From assembly GCF_003967515.1 (NCBI RefSeq), contig NZ_BIFQ01000001.1:2976001-3040000 (forward strand): 64,000 nucleotides of DNA. The letters run 5' to 3'. Origin of the DNA: Dictyobacter aurantiacus (GTDB lineage: Bacteria > Chloroflexota > Ktedonobacteria > Ktedonobacterales > Ktedonobacteraceae). A model generated the notes under the pieces. That model did not search any database, had not been told where the DNA came from, and saw nothing but the letters and a program-made list of their open reading frames with translations. Positions 1-9,100 of this stretch are shown here, one piece after another. A program made the translations under genes and the position numbers. How positions within the stretch are numbered: the stretch's first letter is position 1; each line of letters starts with the position of its first letter.

Positions 1-2
1 TG

Positions 3-1028
3 ATTTTATTGCTGGTCGCCTTTATCATCTGGCTGGCCGGGCGGCGCGCCATTCATGCGCGCAGCTATAGGCTGAATGAGCTATGGGGACTTCTCTTGCT
101 CGTCAGCGTCTCCATCATGTGCACAACCTCTCTCATTTCCCATGCCGCTGGTCGGCAGGACCTCTGGTTTATGATTCCCTCGGATATCGTGCATATGCTG
201 GCGGCCAGCTTCTGGGTAGGTGGCTTGTTGATGGCCGGGTTTATACTACCTCTGGCCCTGCGCCAGTTTAAACCCGGTACGGCCGATCGCAGTCGTGTCT
301 TGCTCGCTCTTATTCCGCGCTTCTCACTGTTTATTATTGTCAGTATCGTGGTGCTCATGGTTACCGGTACATTGGAGGCCGCTGTCCTGCTCAAGTCGTT
401 TTCGCAGCTATGGACCAGTAGCTATGGCCAGGCTCTGCTGATCAAGCTGGGTCTCTTCGTTTTCTTGTTCGCCCTGGTTATCTATCACCAGTTGCGTATA
501 GGATCGCGCTTAAGCATAGCTGGTCCTGGCCGGGGTGGACGCATAGGAGCGGCATCACTGGCCGGGGAGAAGCTTCAACGACGTTTGCAGACCCTGCTCA
601 GGTCAGAAGCTATCCTGGGGATTTGTCTGCTGGTGAGCGTAGGTCTCCTGACCAGTTTAAGTCCCGCGCCCGTGGTCAGCCCACCTGCTCCCAGAGCAGC
701 CGTATACAAGGGCACGGTCAGCGGTCTGCAATATACGTTGGCACTCTCGCCAGCCAAGCCGGGCCGCAATACCATTGAAGTTGGCTTGAAGGATCACTAT
801 GGCCAGCCTGTGCGCACGATCTATACCGTGAGCGTGCATGCCACCATGCTGGACATCGATACGGGGGTTCAGGATATGGCCCTTCAGCCTGTGAAGGGCT
901 CACCGGGTCTCTATCGCACTACCAGCGCGAACTTTGTCACAGCCGGCAACTGGCAACTGACCATCACAATACATCGAACTGGTTCAACCGATCTGAAAAA
1001 TACCCTTATTATCGCGCTTGGCTATTGA
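3..1028 (+). CDS. CopD-family copper-resistance membrane protein with C-terminal YtkA-like domain (5' partial)
   Basis: The reading frame is open to the left edge, so the N-terminus lies outside the window; the first possible start inside is TTG at 9. The visible part has several hydrophobic membrane segments, and the stretch DIVHMLAASFWVGGL is typical of the CopD domain, where membrane His residues are proposed to handle copper. After the last membrane segment (around residue 215 counted from 9) comes a roughly 100-residue extracytoplasmic beta-rich domain resembling YtkA/FixH-like domains. The CopD-plus-YtkA layout matches YcnJ-type copper importers. Copper transport is inferred from the family; no copper-binding partner gene is visible here. 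Confidence 0.8.
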   Translation: MLLLVAFIIWLAGRRAIHARSYRLNELWGLLLLVSVSIMCTTSLISHAAGRQDLWFMIPSDIVHMLAASFWVGGLLMAGFILPLALRQFKPGTADRSRVLLALIPRFSLFIIVSIVVLMVTGTLEAAVLLKSFSQLWTSSYGQALLIKLGLFVFLFALVIYHQLRIGSRLSIAGPGRGGRIGAASLAGEKLQRRLQTLLRSEAILGICLLVSVGLLTSLSPAPVVSPPAPRAAVYKGTVSGLQYTLALSPAKPGRNTIEVGLKDHYGQPVRTIYTVSVHATMLDIDTGVQDMALQPVKGSPGLYRTTSANFVTAGNWQLTITIHRTGSTDLKNTLIIALGY

Positions 1029-1037
1029 GAACATGTG

Positions 1038-1745
1038 TCAAAGGGTAATCAGCCCGGCGCGTTCTAGATCGCTAAGCAGCACATAGATCTCATCCAGCCT
1101 ACGGGATGTCAGGCGGCCAAGCTCCTGTGGTGTGCGCCGGTTATCAACTAAGAGAAATACCTGTCGATGTACGCGCGATAGCCGATGTTGTTCGAGCTGT
1201 CTCAGGTTCTGCTCATTATTGTTTGAGCGCCGCTGGGGAACGCGCTGCATCGAGGTAGACGAGACGGGAATCTGATAGGGGTCTGTTTGCTGCTGAGACA
1301 CGCCTCCCCATAAAGGGAAGCCGGGATTGGTTATGGGATGGTTGATACGCCGCATCGGATCGGTGTTCCTGATAGGGATTCCGGGAGGTGGAGTCACCGG
1401 GGATGGGATGGAGGTGGCCGGTTTCTCAGCGTGTGTCGCAGATCGGGGCGCGGCTTTAGCGGTAGGCGCGGGTTTGCTCTCCTGCTCTTTTGGCTGTTCC
1501 AGGCTATGGTCAAAGCGAAAGCGGCACGATCCCCAACCCTCTAGCCATGCCTGTACATCCTTGCCTTGATAGGGAGGGGTAGCTTGCGTCTCGATCATCT
1601 TGCCCCTTAAAAAGCGTACCACAGCTTTTTCGGGACCCTGAGGCCCATTGTGTTCGGCGAATAATGTCCCCGTCTGGCGTGAAAAGGTAATCACCCGGAT
1701 CACGTCGGCCAGACGATCCGTAATTGTACCAAATTGGTCTGACAT
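1038..1745 (-). CDS. DUF4388/PATAN-like protein with C-terminal winged-helix-like segment
   Basis: 235 residues. I chose the ATG at 1745 because GAGAGGGGG stands 7 nt before it; an upstream in-frame start would add nine residues with no good ribosome site. Residues about 1-85 resemble the DUF4388/PATAN domain found in bacterial signalling proteins (FSRQTGTLF, then FLRGKMIETQA). The middle is a Pro/Ala/Gln-rich linker. The last 60 residues (LVDNRRTPQELGRLTSRRLD) look like the helical C-terminal module that often follows such domains. Its role is unknown; a regulatory or gliding-type signalling function would be inference. A palindromic CTGTACA-N14-TGTACAG site lies 72 bp upstream and recurs before the large TPR gene. 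Confidence 0.6.
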   Translation of the reverse strand: MSDQFGTITDRLADVIRVITFSRQTGTLFAEHNGPQGPEKAVVRFLRGKMIETQATPPYQGKDVQAWLEGWGSCRFRFDHSLEQPKEQESKPAPTAKAAPRSATHAEKPATSIPSPVTPPPGIPIRNTDPMRRINHPITNPGFPLWGGVSQQQTDPYQIPVSSTSMQRVPQRRSNNNEQNLRQLEQHRLSRVHRQVFLLVDNRRTPQELGRLTSRRLDEIYVLLSDLERAGLITL

Positions 1746-1772
1746 ACGTAGACCCCCTCTCATGAAGTTCAT

Positions 1773-2125
1773 CTTCGAGACATCAATGTGGGTACTGAAT
1801 CAATCCAGGGTGAGAAGCTGTACATAGCTTTATAGCACTGTACAGCAGAGAAGAAACTATTTTGGCGCCAATGGCTTTCTCGTACAATAAAGAATAGGAT
1901 ACGTCAATGTTTTTGTCAAGCTGAAAATCTTAATCATTGCTAACAGCAATCGGTATAATATTGTGAACAAGTTCATCTTTGAATAGTGGCCTGCTTCATT
2001 TGAGCTCAGCCGTTTTCGTTTTATGCTATCTACATCAAAGAAAAATATACATATGTATATGATTACTATGACTGCCTGTAAAAAAGTTTATAAAATAAAT
2101 AGCCTGAATGGATTTGGGGACGCTT
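1773..2125. other. Divergent intergenic region
   Basis: About 350 bp between the divergent DUF4388-like and deacetylase genes. It is AT-rich and holds the CTGTACA palindrome (1817-1846) and a TATAAT box at 1954-1959 on the + strand with no convincing -35. An open frame at 2023-2274 has no ribosome site and overlaps the deacetylase start, so I do not call it. Nothing else is recognisable. Confidence 0.5.
1817..1846. promoter_or_regulatory. Operator-like inverted repeat GCTGTACA-N14-TGTACAGC
   Basis: Eight-base arms separated by exactly 14 nt. On the minus strand the spacer contains TATAAA, a possible -10 for the DUF4388-like gene, so a bound dimer would contact both sides of the promoter core. 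The same arms with the same 14-nt spacing occur at 17910-17939. Confidence 0.5.
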
Positions 2126-2917
2126 ATGAAAAAGATATTCTTGCTACTCGGTATTCTGGTTGCCTGCCTGGCAACCTGGGGATCAGTGATTGTTGCCTAT
2201 GCCAGCAATACGCCTGCAGTTGTATTGACGCCAACGCCGACCGTTCAGTCAACGGCGACCGTGAAAATTATTGATGATAAGCTGGCCACGCCAGCGCCCG
2301 AAGTAGCACAAAGCGTTATATTTCAAGGAAGCTCTACAAAGCCTGAGATCGCCCTGACCTTTGATGATGGTCCCAATCCAGTCTTCACGGGTCCGATCCT
2401 GGATATCCTGGGCAGCAACCATGTCCACGCGACCTTTTTCTGCGTCGGCGAAAACGCGCGCGATTATCCAGAGATGGTGGCACGGGAAAATCGCGAGGGC
2501 AATATTGTGGGCAACCATACCTGGGATCATGCCGATCTCACTCAAGCCTCTGATACTATGATTCAGAATGAATTGGTTGATACTAATAAGGTTATTCAGA
2601 GCGATAGTGGGGTCGCGCCCGTCCTCTTCCGCCCGCCCTATGGGGCGATCAATACGGCGGTCAAGGCTCAGGCGCAGCAGCTGCACCTGACGCCTGTGCT
2701 GTGGAACATCGATACGCAGGATTGGAGCCGTCCAGGGACGGACGCGATCGTACACGCGGTGCTGGACAACGCCGGCAATGGTGACATCGTATTGATGCAC
2801 GATGGTGGTGGCGATCGTTCGCAGACTGTGGCGGCCCTGCCACAGATTATCGCTGGCCTGCAGCAGCGAGGCTTCACCCTGGTAACTGTGCCACAGCTTA
2901 TCAATGATATGCAGTAG
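2126..2917 (+). CDS. Secreted/anchored polysaccharide deacetylase (NodB homology, CE4)
   Basis: 263 residues from the ATG at 2126 (MKKIFLLLGILVA), preceded by GGGGA; an earlier in-frame ATG at 2108 would hide the signal sequence. A signal peptide or N-terminal membrane anchor covers residues 1-25, followed by a Thr/Pro-rich spacer. The NodB domain has all the expected motifs in order: TFDDGP (the first Asp is the proposed base and the second binds metal), HTWDH (metal-binding His pair), RPPYG, DWSRPG and LMHDGGGDR. These enzymes remove acetyl groups from chitin oligomers, peptidoglycan GlcNAc or related polymers outside the membrane. The substrate cannot be told from sequence. A terminator follows 25 bp after the stop. 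Confidence 0.9.
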   Translation: MKKIFLLLGILVACLATWGSVIVAYASNTPAVVLTPTPTVQSTATVKIIDDKLATPAPEVAQSVIFQGSSTKPEIALTFDDGPNPVFTGPILDILGSNHVHATFFCVGENARDYPEMVARENREGNIVGNHTWDHADLTQASDTMIQNELVDTNKVIQSDSGVAPVLFRPPYGAINTAVKAQAQQLHLTPVLWNIDTQDWSRPGTDAIVHAVLDNAGNGDIVLMHDGGGDRSQTVAALPQIIAGLQQRGFTLVTVPQLINDMQ

Positions 2918-2942
2918 CCGGGATATCTGTTCCATCTCCCTG

Positions 2943-2989
2943 ACTGGCCGGATCACACATAATTGGAGTACGTGATCCGGCCAGTTTTA
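2943..2989. terminator. Bidirectional terminator, convergent
   Basis: A 14-bp perfect stem (2943-2956 with 2972-2985; arm ACTGGCCGGATCAC), a 15-nt loop and a short T-tract. It lies between the converging deacetylase and pentapeptide-repeat genes and overlaps the stop of the latter. Confidence 0.75.
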
Positions 2990-3877
2990 TTGCGTCTCAT
3001 TGCTCCAATGCCACGGATAGCGTAGTGACGATGGCAGCTTCGTTTTGCTATCGCCTTTCGCCGCCTCCAGTTGAGATTGAATGAGGAAGATGCTCTCGCT
3101 GAGGTCGGCTCCCCGCAGATCGGCATCTCTGAGATCGGCACCCGTGAGATCGGCCAGCTTCAGATTGGCATTCCGCAGGTCAGCCCCGATGAGCAATGCT
3201 CCCCTGAGATTGGCACCTCTGAGGTCAGATCCTTTGAGTCGTGCGCCGATGAGGTCAGCCCCTCTATGATCTTTCTTCTTGCCGCGCACACCCGCGCGCA
3301 CAAGTTCGCTGGCACGTACGAGCAGGGTATTGATAGTCTGTCGATACGCAGTCATGTCCAGGGCCAGGAGCTCTTCTGGACTATGCCGGGTGAGGTGTTT
3401 GATCTCTGATTGGGCATGGCGAAGGTCTGCATAAAGTGGTTCGGCTGCAGGCAATATCAATGCCGTGGTCACATACCAGAGCAGTTCATGCAGGTCGCGC
3501 ATGACCGGGAAGACCGCGAACATCTGTTGTGCTGTCTGTGGGGATGCGCGCCAGTCGTGTCCCTCAAATGTAAGCCGGGAGACCTTCTGTCCGGCTCCAA
3601 AGCAGTCATAGACGGTGCAGCCCCGGAATCCTCGCTGTCTGAGGGTTGTATGGATGCCGCAGCGAAAGTCCGATTGCAGATGGGGACAAGCATGCCCTGC
3701 CCTTTTATTGATGGCGAAATCGGCTGAGGCGGCAAAGGCCGGCACAACGCAGCACAGCGCAAAGCACTGCTGGCAGTCGGCTCGCAGCGTCAAAAGCTCT
3801 TTTTCAGCATCATGGGTAGTCTCGATGCGTTCTCCTGGTTGAGACAATATAGGTAGTTCCCTTCCAATAGACGGCAA
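2987..3877 (-). CDS. Cysteine-rich pentapeptide-repeat protein
   Basis: 296 residues. The N-terminal third is Cys-rich ([24 protein letters not shown]), which suggests metal or Fe-S binding. A helical region follows. From about residue 205 there are at least ten tandem pentapeptide repeats of the A(D/N)LXX type, for example [19 protein letters not shown], which form a right-handed quadrilateral beta helix. Proteins with this Cys-rich N-terminus and a pentapeptide tail occur in actinomycetes and bacilli. Some pentapeptide proteins mimic DNA and bind gyrase, but nothing here shows that this one does. The N-terminal start is not firmly fixed. Confidence 0.75.
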   Translation of the reverse strand: MPSIGRELPILSQPGERIETTHDAEKELLTLRADCQQCFALCCVVPAFAASADFAINKRAGHACPHLQSDFRCGIHTTLRQRGFRGCTVYDCFGAGQKVSRLTFEGHDWRASPQTAQQMFAVFPVMRDLHELLWYVTTALILPAAEPLYADLRHAQSEIKHLTRHSPEELLALDMTAYRQTINTLLVRASELVRAGVRGKKKDHRGADLIGARLKGSDLRGANLRGALLIGADLRNANLKLADLTGADLRDADLRGADLSESIFLIQSQLEAAKGDSKTKLPSSLRYPWHWSNETQ

Positions 3878-4073
3878 TCCCTACCGGTACAGCCAGCAAT
3901 AGATAATTATATTCCAATATTAAGGATGCAGTAGAAGTATAGCAGATGTGCTAATATTCGCCCAGAGCTGGATCTACTCGCATTGTCCTTCTGAGTACGT
4001 GCTTATCCGTGATAAAGATAGAAGGATTTCGAATGATATGTACAATGTCCCGTGAATGATGGGAGGAATTCAT

Positions 4074-4817
4074 ATGAACCGTCAATCAACTTCGGGTACA
4101 GAGATGCGCGCCATTACCATCTCGCGTGAATATGGGAGCGGCGGTGGTGAAATTGCCCGCCGCCTGGCCGAAAAATTACAATGGCAATTGATTGATCATG
4201 AATTTGTGGTACGCATTGCTCATATGTTAGGTGTCAGTGAATATGAAGTCGAACAGCAGGACGAGTATTCGCAGGGGACCATATCACGTATCCTATCCAG
4301 CATGCGCTCAATCGATCCGGCTTTGCTGGTAGATACGAGTAACATGGAGACATCAGAAGAAGGGTACCACCAGGCGCTGGTCAGTGTGGTGCAGGCGGCA
4401 GCACGCGAAGGCCATGCGGTTATCGTGGGGAGGGGATCGCAGAAGATTCTCGAGAATATCCGTGCTGTGTTACATGTACGCATTATCGCGCCACTTGAGA
4501 AGCGCATTACCTATGTGGTACAGCGAGAAGGTCTGAACCACGACCTGGCGCGTGATCGTGTCTTACAGAAGGATCGCCATCGCGAACGCTATCTGCAGGC
4601 CCATTACCGCGCCAATAGTAGCGATGCCCATCTCTACGATCTGGTCCTGAACACCAGCGTTATCGACCTGGATAGCGCGGTTGACCTCATTTGTCTGGCC
4701 CTGGAGCGCAAAGCCAATCGCCTTTCTCTTCCCGAAGAGGAACTGGGACCAGGAGCCGGCTTCGGCAAATATCCTGGCCGACCAATGGACTTCCGCACCC
4801 CTAATAATCCCACCTGA
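4074..4817 (+). CDS. Cytidylate kinase-like protein
   Basis: 247 residues. The ATG at 4074 is preceded by GGAGG at 8-nt spacing and is preferred over an ATG 18 bp upstream. The N-terminus AITISREYGSGGGEIARRLA is the modified P-loop of the cytidylate-kinase-like family (AAA/NMP-kinase fold), and RDRVLQKDRHRERYL resembles the lid region. Family members phosphorylate nucleotides, but many of these paralogues have no known substrate. It is not the housekeeping cmk in an rpsA-type context. It stands alone, facing the GH92 gene across a weak hairpin (about 4882-4934). Confidence 0.75.
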   Translation: MNRQSTSGTEMRAITISREYGSGGGEIARRLAEKLQWQLIDHEFVVRIAHMLGVSEYEVEQQDEYSQGTISRILSSMRSIDPALLVDTSNMETSEEGYHQALVSVVQAAAREGHAVIVGRGSQKILENIRAVLHVRIIAPLEKRITYVVQREGLNHDLARDRVLQKDRHRERYLQAHYRANSSDAHLYDLVLNTSVIDLDSAVDLICLALERKANRLSLPEEELGPGAGFGKYPGRPMDFRTPNNPT

Positions 4818-4881
4818 CCCGCGATGTGATCACTGTAGTGTATTCGCCTGAGCTTTCGCGCCTGTGGTGCTCAGGAGTCAT

Positions 4882-4934
4882 GTAGGTGTTGATGATGAGG
4901 TGCGCATCTTCCCACCTCATGCACCAACATCTAC
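4882..4934. terminator. Imperfect convergent hairpin
   Basis: GTAGGTGTTGATGATGAGGTG pairs with CACCTCATGCACCAACATCTAC with a few mismatches and a one-base bulge. It sits between the converging cytidylate-kinase-like and GH92 genes and has no clear T-tract. Confidence 0.45.
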
Positions 4935-4944
4935 AAACGGGGAA

Positions 4945-7230
4945 TTATGGAGCGTCGCTAGCGCCGGTACCCCAACTGGTTGGTTGCGACCCCAGCGTAA
5001 ATGTGAGCGTGGCCCCATTTTTAACGCTGTCCCATGGTAGCCAGAGATGGCTTGTCATGTTGCCATTCAGCGCCAGGCTCTGCACATACGGGTTGCGATC
5101 GTTGGCGCCGCCGCCGTTAATCGTGAGGATGTGTCCTCCGGCGAGTCGGACTGTGGCGGACGGAAACAGGGGACTACCGATCACGAAACCACCCACACCT
5201 GGTATTTCGGGATACAAGCCCAGAGCTGAGAAGACATACCAGGAGGAGGTCGCGCCACCATCGTCATTGCCCGGCAGGCCACCGGGTGTATTATTGAAGA
5301 GCTGTAGCTGTATGCGACGCACAACCTGCTGCGTGTGGGAGGGTGCCTGCGCGAAATCATACTCCCATGGCACTTCTAGACTGGGCTCATTACCCATGAA
5401 TGCTTCCGGATAATTTGGGCCTATATTCACATGGGTGAAGAAGGTATCCAGACGTTGTACCACGGTCTTGTTTCCTCCCATACTCTTGAATAGCCAGGGC
5501 AGGTCAAATGGCTCCATCCAGGTATACTGAGCCGAATTTCCTTCCACAAAACCATTCATGAGGGCGGGATCAAAATTGGGCGCCCAGCTACCGTCACGTG
5601 CGCGCGGCTGAACATAGCCGGTGGCGGGATTGAAGAGGTGGCGCCAGCCGAGAGAGCTCTGGAGCATACTCTGGTATATATCCTGCTGGCCCAGGCTATG
5701 GGCAAACTGAGCAATCGCAAAGTCGGCGTTGCTATATTCTTGCGTGATGGCGGCCGACTCGCTGCAATCAGCGGGCACATAGCCGAGCGTGGCGTAATCC
5801 TGAAAGTATTCTCGTACCTTTGCCTGCCCATTAACCATGGCTGTCAGGGCGCTTGCGGTATCAAAAGCGGTATCCCCGAAGGCGGCAGCCTCAGAGATAA
5901 TGATCGATCCTCCGTCTCCCCTCATTCCATGTGAATCGACATTCGTCTGTTCCCAGCGCGGAATATGTCCATCGCCCTGTAGTGCGTCATCGACCAGCGA
6001 TTGCGCGATATCGCTGGTCGCGTCCGGCGCGATAATCGCTAGCAGGCGGATCTGAGAGCGATACTCGTCCCAGGCCGCGATGTTCTCAAAATGGATATGG
6101 CCACCGGACACCGTATGGACCTGGCCATCAAAGCCCAGATATTGCCCGTTAGCGTCGTTAAAGCGATTGGGGTGAATCAGAACATGGTAGAGCGCGGTAT
6201 AAAATGTTGTCATTTCGTCGCTACTGCCACCATGAATAGCGATCGCGCCTAGCTGCTGCCGCCAGGCCTGACTGGCGGCCGCCCGCATAGCATTGAAATC
6301 AAAACCAGGATGCTGAGCGACCAGGTTGGCCCGTGCGTTGGCGATACTCACATAGGAGATACCCACACGCACATGTAGAACCGGGACATAGTTGGTGCCG
6401 AAGGTCACATAAGCTCCCGAACGTGCATCCTGGCTATCCTTACTTCCCGCCTGAACAGTCTTATCGTTCCAGGTTCCCCAACGCGTGAAGGTATGGTCAA
6501 ATTGCGCCACGAAATACAGGGTATAATGCCGTGATCCACAGCCGACGGTGCTGGTGCTGCTCCCGCTGACCTCGTTGGCGGCCGGGTTAATAGTCACACT
6601 GGCCGCTGTATTACGAATCGCGCTTCCACCGGCGTTGATCAACATCGTCGAAGAGGAAGAGGCGGGATAGGTAAACCGCCCCATGCCGGTCAGCGCGGCC
6701 ACCGTCAATTCCGCCTTGATGTTGTTCTTATCTAGCTGTACCTTATAATAGCCTGCCTGAGCCACTTCGGAGCTATGGGAGAAGGTAGAGTTATAGAGCG
6801 TACCGTTCAGGGCTGGCGAGTCTGTTACTGTTCCCACATAAGGCATCAAGGGAACATCCTGGTATGCCATGCAGCCGCGACCACTAAAATGTGTCAGGCT
6901 GAAGCCTTTGATGGTGTGGTCCCCATAGCTATAGCCACCCGGAAGCCTTGAGATTGTGTCAGGACTCCACTGCAGCATACCCATTGGATAGGTGGCCCCA
7001 GGAAACGTGTTGCCGCCATTGCCAACCGTACCAAAGTGGCTGCCGCCGGGTGCCGTGCCGATAAATGGATTGACGTATGCTACCGGATTCAATGTGGTTG
7101 CTGCACTGACAGAAGCAGGCGTGCTGGATGGTTTTACGGCCCACTGGACCACCCAGATCGACGCTGCCAGCAGGACTGCCACCAGTCCGATCAGCATTGT
7201 TCTCTTGAAGTCAAAAGGATGCATCTTCAT
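4945..7230 (-). CDS. GH92 family glycosidase (alpha-mannosidase type), exported
   Basis: 761 residues from the ATG at 7230 (MKMHPF); a TTG two codons upstream is possible. Residues about 10-30 form a signal anchor. The mature part opens with VNPFIGT, NTFPGA and PMGMLQWSPD, the signature start of family 92. Near the C-terminus GGNDDGGATSSWYVFSALG and IPGVGGFVIGSPLF match the conserved end, which carries the catalytic-base region of this Ca-dependent, inverting exo-alpha-mannosidase family. Length is normal. It probably trims mannose from glycoproteins or fungal and plant glycans outside the cell. It has no sugar transporter beside it. Confidence 0.9.
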   Translation of the reverse strand: MKMHPFDFKRTMLIGLVAVLLAASIWVVQWAVKPSSTPASVSAATTLNPVAYVNPFIGTAPGGSHFGTVGNGGNTFPGATYPMGMLQWSPDTISRLPGGYSYGDHTIKGFSLTHFSGRGCMAYQDVPLMPYVGTVTDSPALNGTLYNSTFSHSSEVAQAGYYKVQLDKNNIKAELTVAALTGMGRFTYPASSSSTMLINAGGSAIRNTAASVTINPAANEVSGSSTSTVGCGSRHYTLYFVAQFDHTFTRWGTWNDKTVQAGSKDSQDARSGAYVTFGTNYVPVLHVRVGISYVSIANARANLVAQHPGFDFNAMRAAASQAWRQQLGAIAIHGGSSDEMTTFYTALYHVLIHPNRFNDANGQYLGFDGQVHTVSGGHIHFENIAAWDEYRSQIRLLAIIAPDATSDIAQSLVDDALQGDGHIPRWEQTNVDSHGMRGDGGSIIISEAAAFGDTAFDTASALTAMVNGQAKVREYFQDYATLGYVPADCSESAAITQEYSNADFAIAQFAHSLGQQDIYQSMLQSSLGWRHLFNPATGYVQPRARDGSWAPNFDPALMNGFVEGNSAQYTWMEPFDLPWLFKSMGGNKTVVQRLDTFFTHVNIGPNYPEAFMGNEPSLEVPWEYDFAQAPSHTQQVVRRIQLQLFNNTPGGLPGNDDGGATSSWYVFSALGLYPEIPGVGGFVIGSPLFPSATVRLAGGHILTINGGGANDRNPYVQSLALNGNMTSHLWLPWDSVKNGATLTFTLGSQPTSWGTGASDAP

Positions 7231-7471
7231 TGACAAGTTTCTCTTTCAGCCTTCTGGATTGGTGAGCAGGCTCTGCCAATCAGCATAAAATAAGAATGGG
7301 TCTTTCTCTCGTCTTATTGGGATACGCGCGCGTCCCAGCACAAGAGGACACCTGAGCGGGGGTGCTTATCTTGTTCATCAGATACATTCTAACATATATC
7401 TACATATTGTAATCATGAAAGAATTATTTTTCGCAAAACGGGCCATTGGTTGACTACGACTAGAACAATAC

Positions 7472-7503
7472 TTGACCTTACCCCTGGGGCAAGGTTGTAT
7501 AGT
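7472..7503 (+). promoter_or_regulatory. MerR-type promoter with internal dyad
   Basis: TTGACC (7472-7477) and TATAGT (7498-7503) are 20 nt apart, too long for normal sigma-70 use but typical of MerR-controlled promoters. The spacer holds a dyad, ACCTTACCCC and GGGGCAAGGT (7475-7495), with one mismatch and a one-base centre. The regulator gene starts 28 bp after the -10 box, so it most likely regulates itself. Confidence 0.8.
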
Positions 7504-7530
7504 ATTTTTGTACAGGCAGGGAGGTAGCCA

Positions 7531-8358
7531 ATGAGGAAGCTGTTACGCATAGGGGAAGTGGCGCAGCTGCTGGGTGTAAGCACAAAAACGATTCGCCATT
7601 ATCATAAGATTAATCTGTTGCAGGAGCCGGAGCGTACCGAGGCGGGCTATCGGCTCTATAGCTCGCAGGACCTTATGCGTCTGCGGCAGATTCGCCAGCT
7701 ACAGTCGTATGGCTTACCGCTGAAGACGATCAAGACGATCCTGGGTGATCCGACGCGGGAACATCCTCTCCACGAGCTGTTGAGGGCTCTAGACCAGGAG
7801 CTGGTGGCACAGATCAGCGCGCTGGAGCAGCGCCGCCAGCGCATTCGGGCCTTGCTGGTGGAGGAGGATACGCACCTGGATGTGACCCAGCCCGCTACGG
7901 CGGCCTCTGTAGCCTGGGTCAAGGAGGTCCTGGGTGAACGCGTGACGCAGATCAGTCCACGGGCTGTGCAGTTGGAGGCGAAGATCTGGTCTGCCATCCA
8001 GAACTTTCAATGGCCAGAAGCTTTTAGTGAGCGCGTGCAGGAAGCGGTTAGCCAGCTGGCCACCCACGATGACCTGCTCGAGTATTTGCTGCCGTTTTAT
8101 GATCGTGTTGTGGCGCTGGAAGCCCTGGCCGAGGACGCGCCTGAGGTACAGCAGCTGGCCGAGGAGTGTCTACGCAATACCGCGTTCAGGGAACTGATTC
8201 AGCATCTCACCCTGCTCTCGCAGCAATCTCCGATGCTGGAGGCCCCCTTCGCGGATGTGTTCGGCGACATGGTGAACGCAACGCTGGCCCCGGCACAGCG
8301 ACATTTTTTTGCCCTGCTGGCACCATCGATCAACCAGGAAACTATAGGCGCAATGTAA
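7531..8358 (+). CDS. MerR-family transcriptional regulator
   Basis: 275 residues, GGGAGG 8 nt before the ATG. The first 75 residues are a MerR winged helix-turn-helix: RIGEVAQLLGVSTKTIRHYH, then the wing EAGYRLYSSQDLMRLRQI. A coiled coil (ALDQELVAQISALEQRRQRI) follows at about 90-115. The roughly 150-residue C-terminal region is helical with no Cys/His metal site, so it more likely senses an organic ligand or redox/antibiotic stress. The long-spacer dyad promoter directly upstream fits autoregulation. The membrane protein 23 bp downstream is probably in the same transcript. Confidence 0.88.
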   Translation: MRKLLRIGEVAQLLGVSTKTIRHYHKINLLQEPERTEAGYRLYSSQDLMRLRQIRQLQSYGLPLKTIKTILGDPTREHPLHELLRALDQELVAQISALEQRRQRIRALLVEEDTHLDVTQPATAASVAWVKEVLGERVTQISPRAVQLEAKIWSAIQNFQWPEAFSERVQEAVSQLATHDDLLEYLLPFYDRVVALEALAEDAPEVQQLAEECLRNTAFRELIQHLTLLSQQSPMLEAPFADVFGDMVNATLAPAQRHFFALLAPSINQETIGAM

Positions 8359-8381
8359 TCGCATGAAGGGATATATTACGC

Positions 8382-8984
8382 ATGGATGACGTATCTCACT
8401 CTTTTTCATACACCACGCGCCGCACGGCTTACCTGACCATCGTATGTTCGCTGGGCTTTGTGTTGCTGGCGGAAAGCGCGGGCCTGGCCTTGCTGGTGGC
8501 CCTCCTGATCCACAATCTCTGGCTCAGCCTGGCCATTAACCTGGCGCACCTGGCCCTCTGCGTCTTCATCATGCAGATGATGCTTGCGGTCTTATTCACC
8601 AGGCATCGATTAACGGAAACGGACATCCAACTCAACTATGGTCGTGGCTTGCATGTGCGAATACCGTATAGCGCGATCCAGGATATTCAGCCCGCGCGCG
8701 ACGTACAGGCCGCTGCCATGCCGGTCAGTGCCCGCTATGAGGCCAGTAAAAAACGCATCAGCGCCTGTTTCTCGGACCAGGGACAGCTCTTAGCGCGCTT
8801 TACCCATCCCCTTCCCCTGAAGCTGGGCCGCAAGACCTACGAGATTAGCAGCCTGCTGTTTAACGTCGATCAGCGCGACATTTTTCTGCAGAAGGTCGCC
8901 CAGTTGCGCACTGCTACTACCCCGGATGACGTCATCGCAAGCAATGCCCTTAACCAGCTTCAAAAACTGCTGCACGGTAGTTAG
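8382..8984 (+). CDS. Two-helix membrane protein of unknown function
   Basis: 200 residues; AAGGGAT precedes the ATG. Two hydrophobic segments (about residues 16-40 and 43-70) are followed by a soluble region of about 125 residues with the pattern RLTETDIQLNYG...RIPYSAIQDIQP. This resembles the PH-like (bPH/YcxB-like) domains attached to membrane hairpins, but the match is by pattern only. The co-directional MerR gene 23 bp upstream suggests this is its target. I cannot assign a function. Confidence 0.6.
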   Translation: MDDVSHSFSYTTRRTAYLTIVCSLGFVLLAESAGLALLVALLIHNLWLSLAINLAHLALCVFIMQMMLAVLFTRHRLTETDIQLNYGRGLHVRIPYSAIQDIQPARDVQAAAMPVSARYEASKKRISACFSDQGQLLARFTHPLPLKLGRKTYEISSLLFNVDQRDIFLQKVAQLRTATTPDDVIASNALNQLQKLLHGS

Positions 8985-9100
8985 ACGGCAGATAATTGTC
9001 GGTTAGGAGACAGCAACGGCCCCGCGCCTTGTGGTATAGTGATCAGGTACAGATTGTTCAGTCATCAAACAGACTGATGAGAACCCTCTTCAGGAGAACG

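Noticed and set aside
2023..2274. 83-residue frame before the deacetylase
   Set aside because: It overlaps the true deacetylase start in another frame, lacks a ribosome site and gives Cys/Tyr-rich random text.
3071..3727. Open frames on the + strand opposite the pentapeptide-repeat gene
   Set aside because: They are mirror frames caused by the repeated codons of the pentapeptide array; no ribosome site and no family match.
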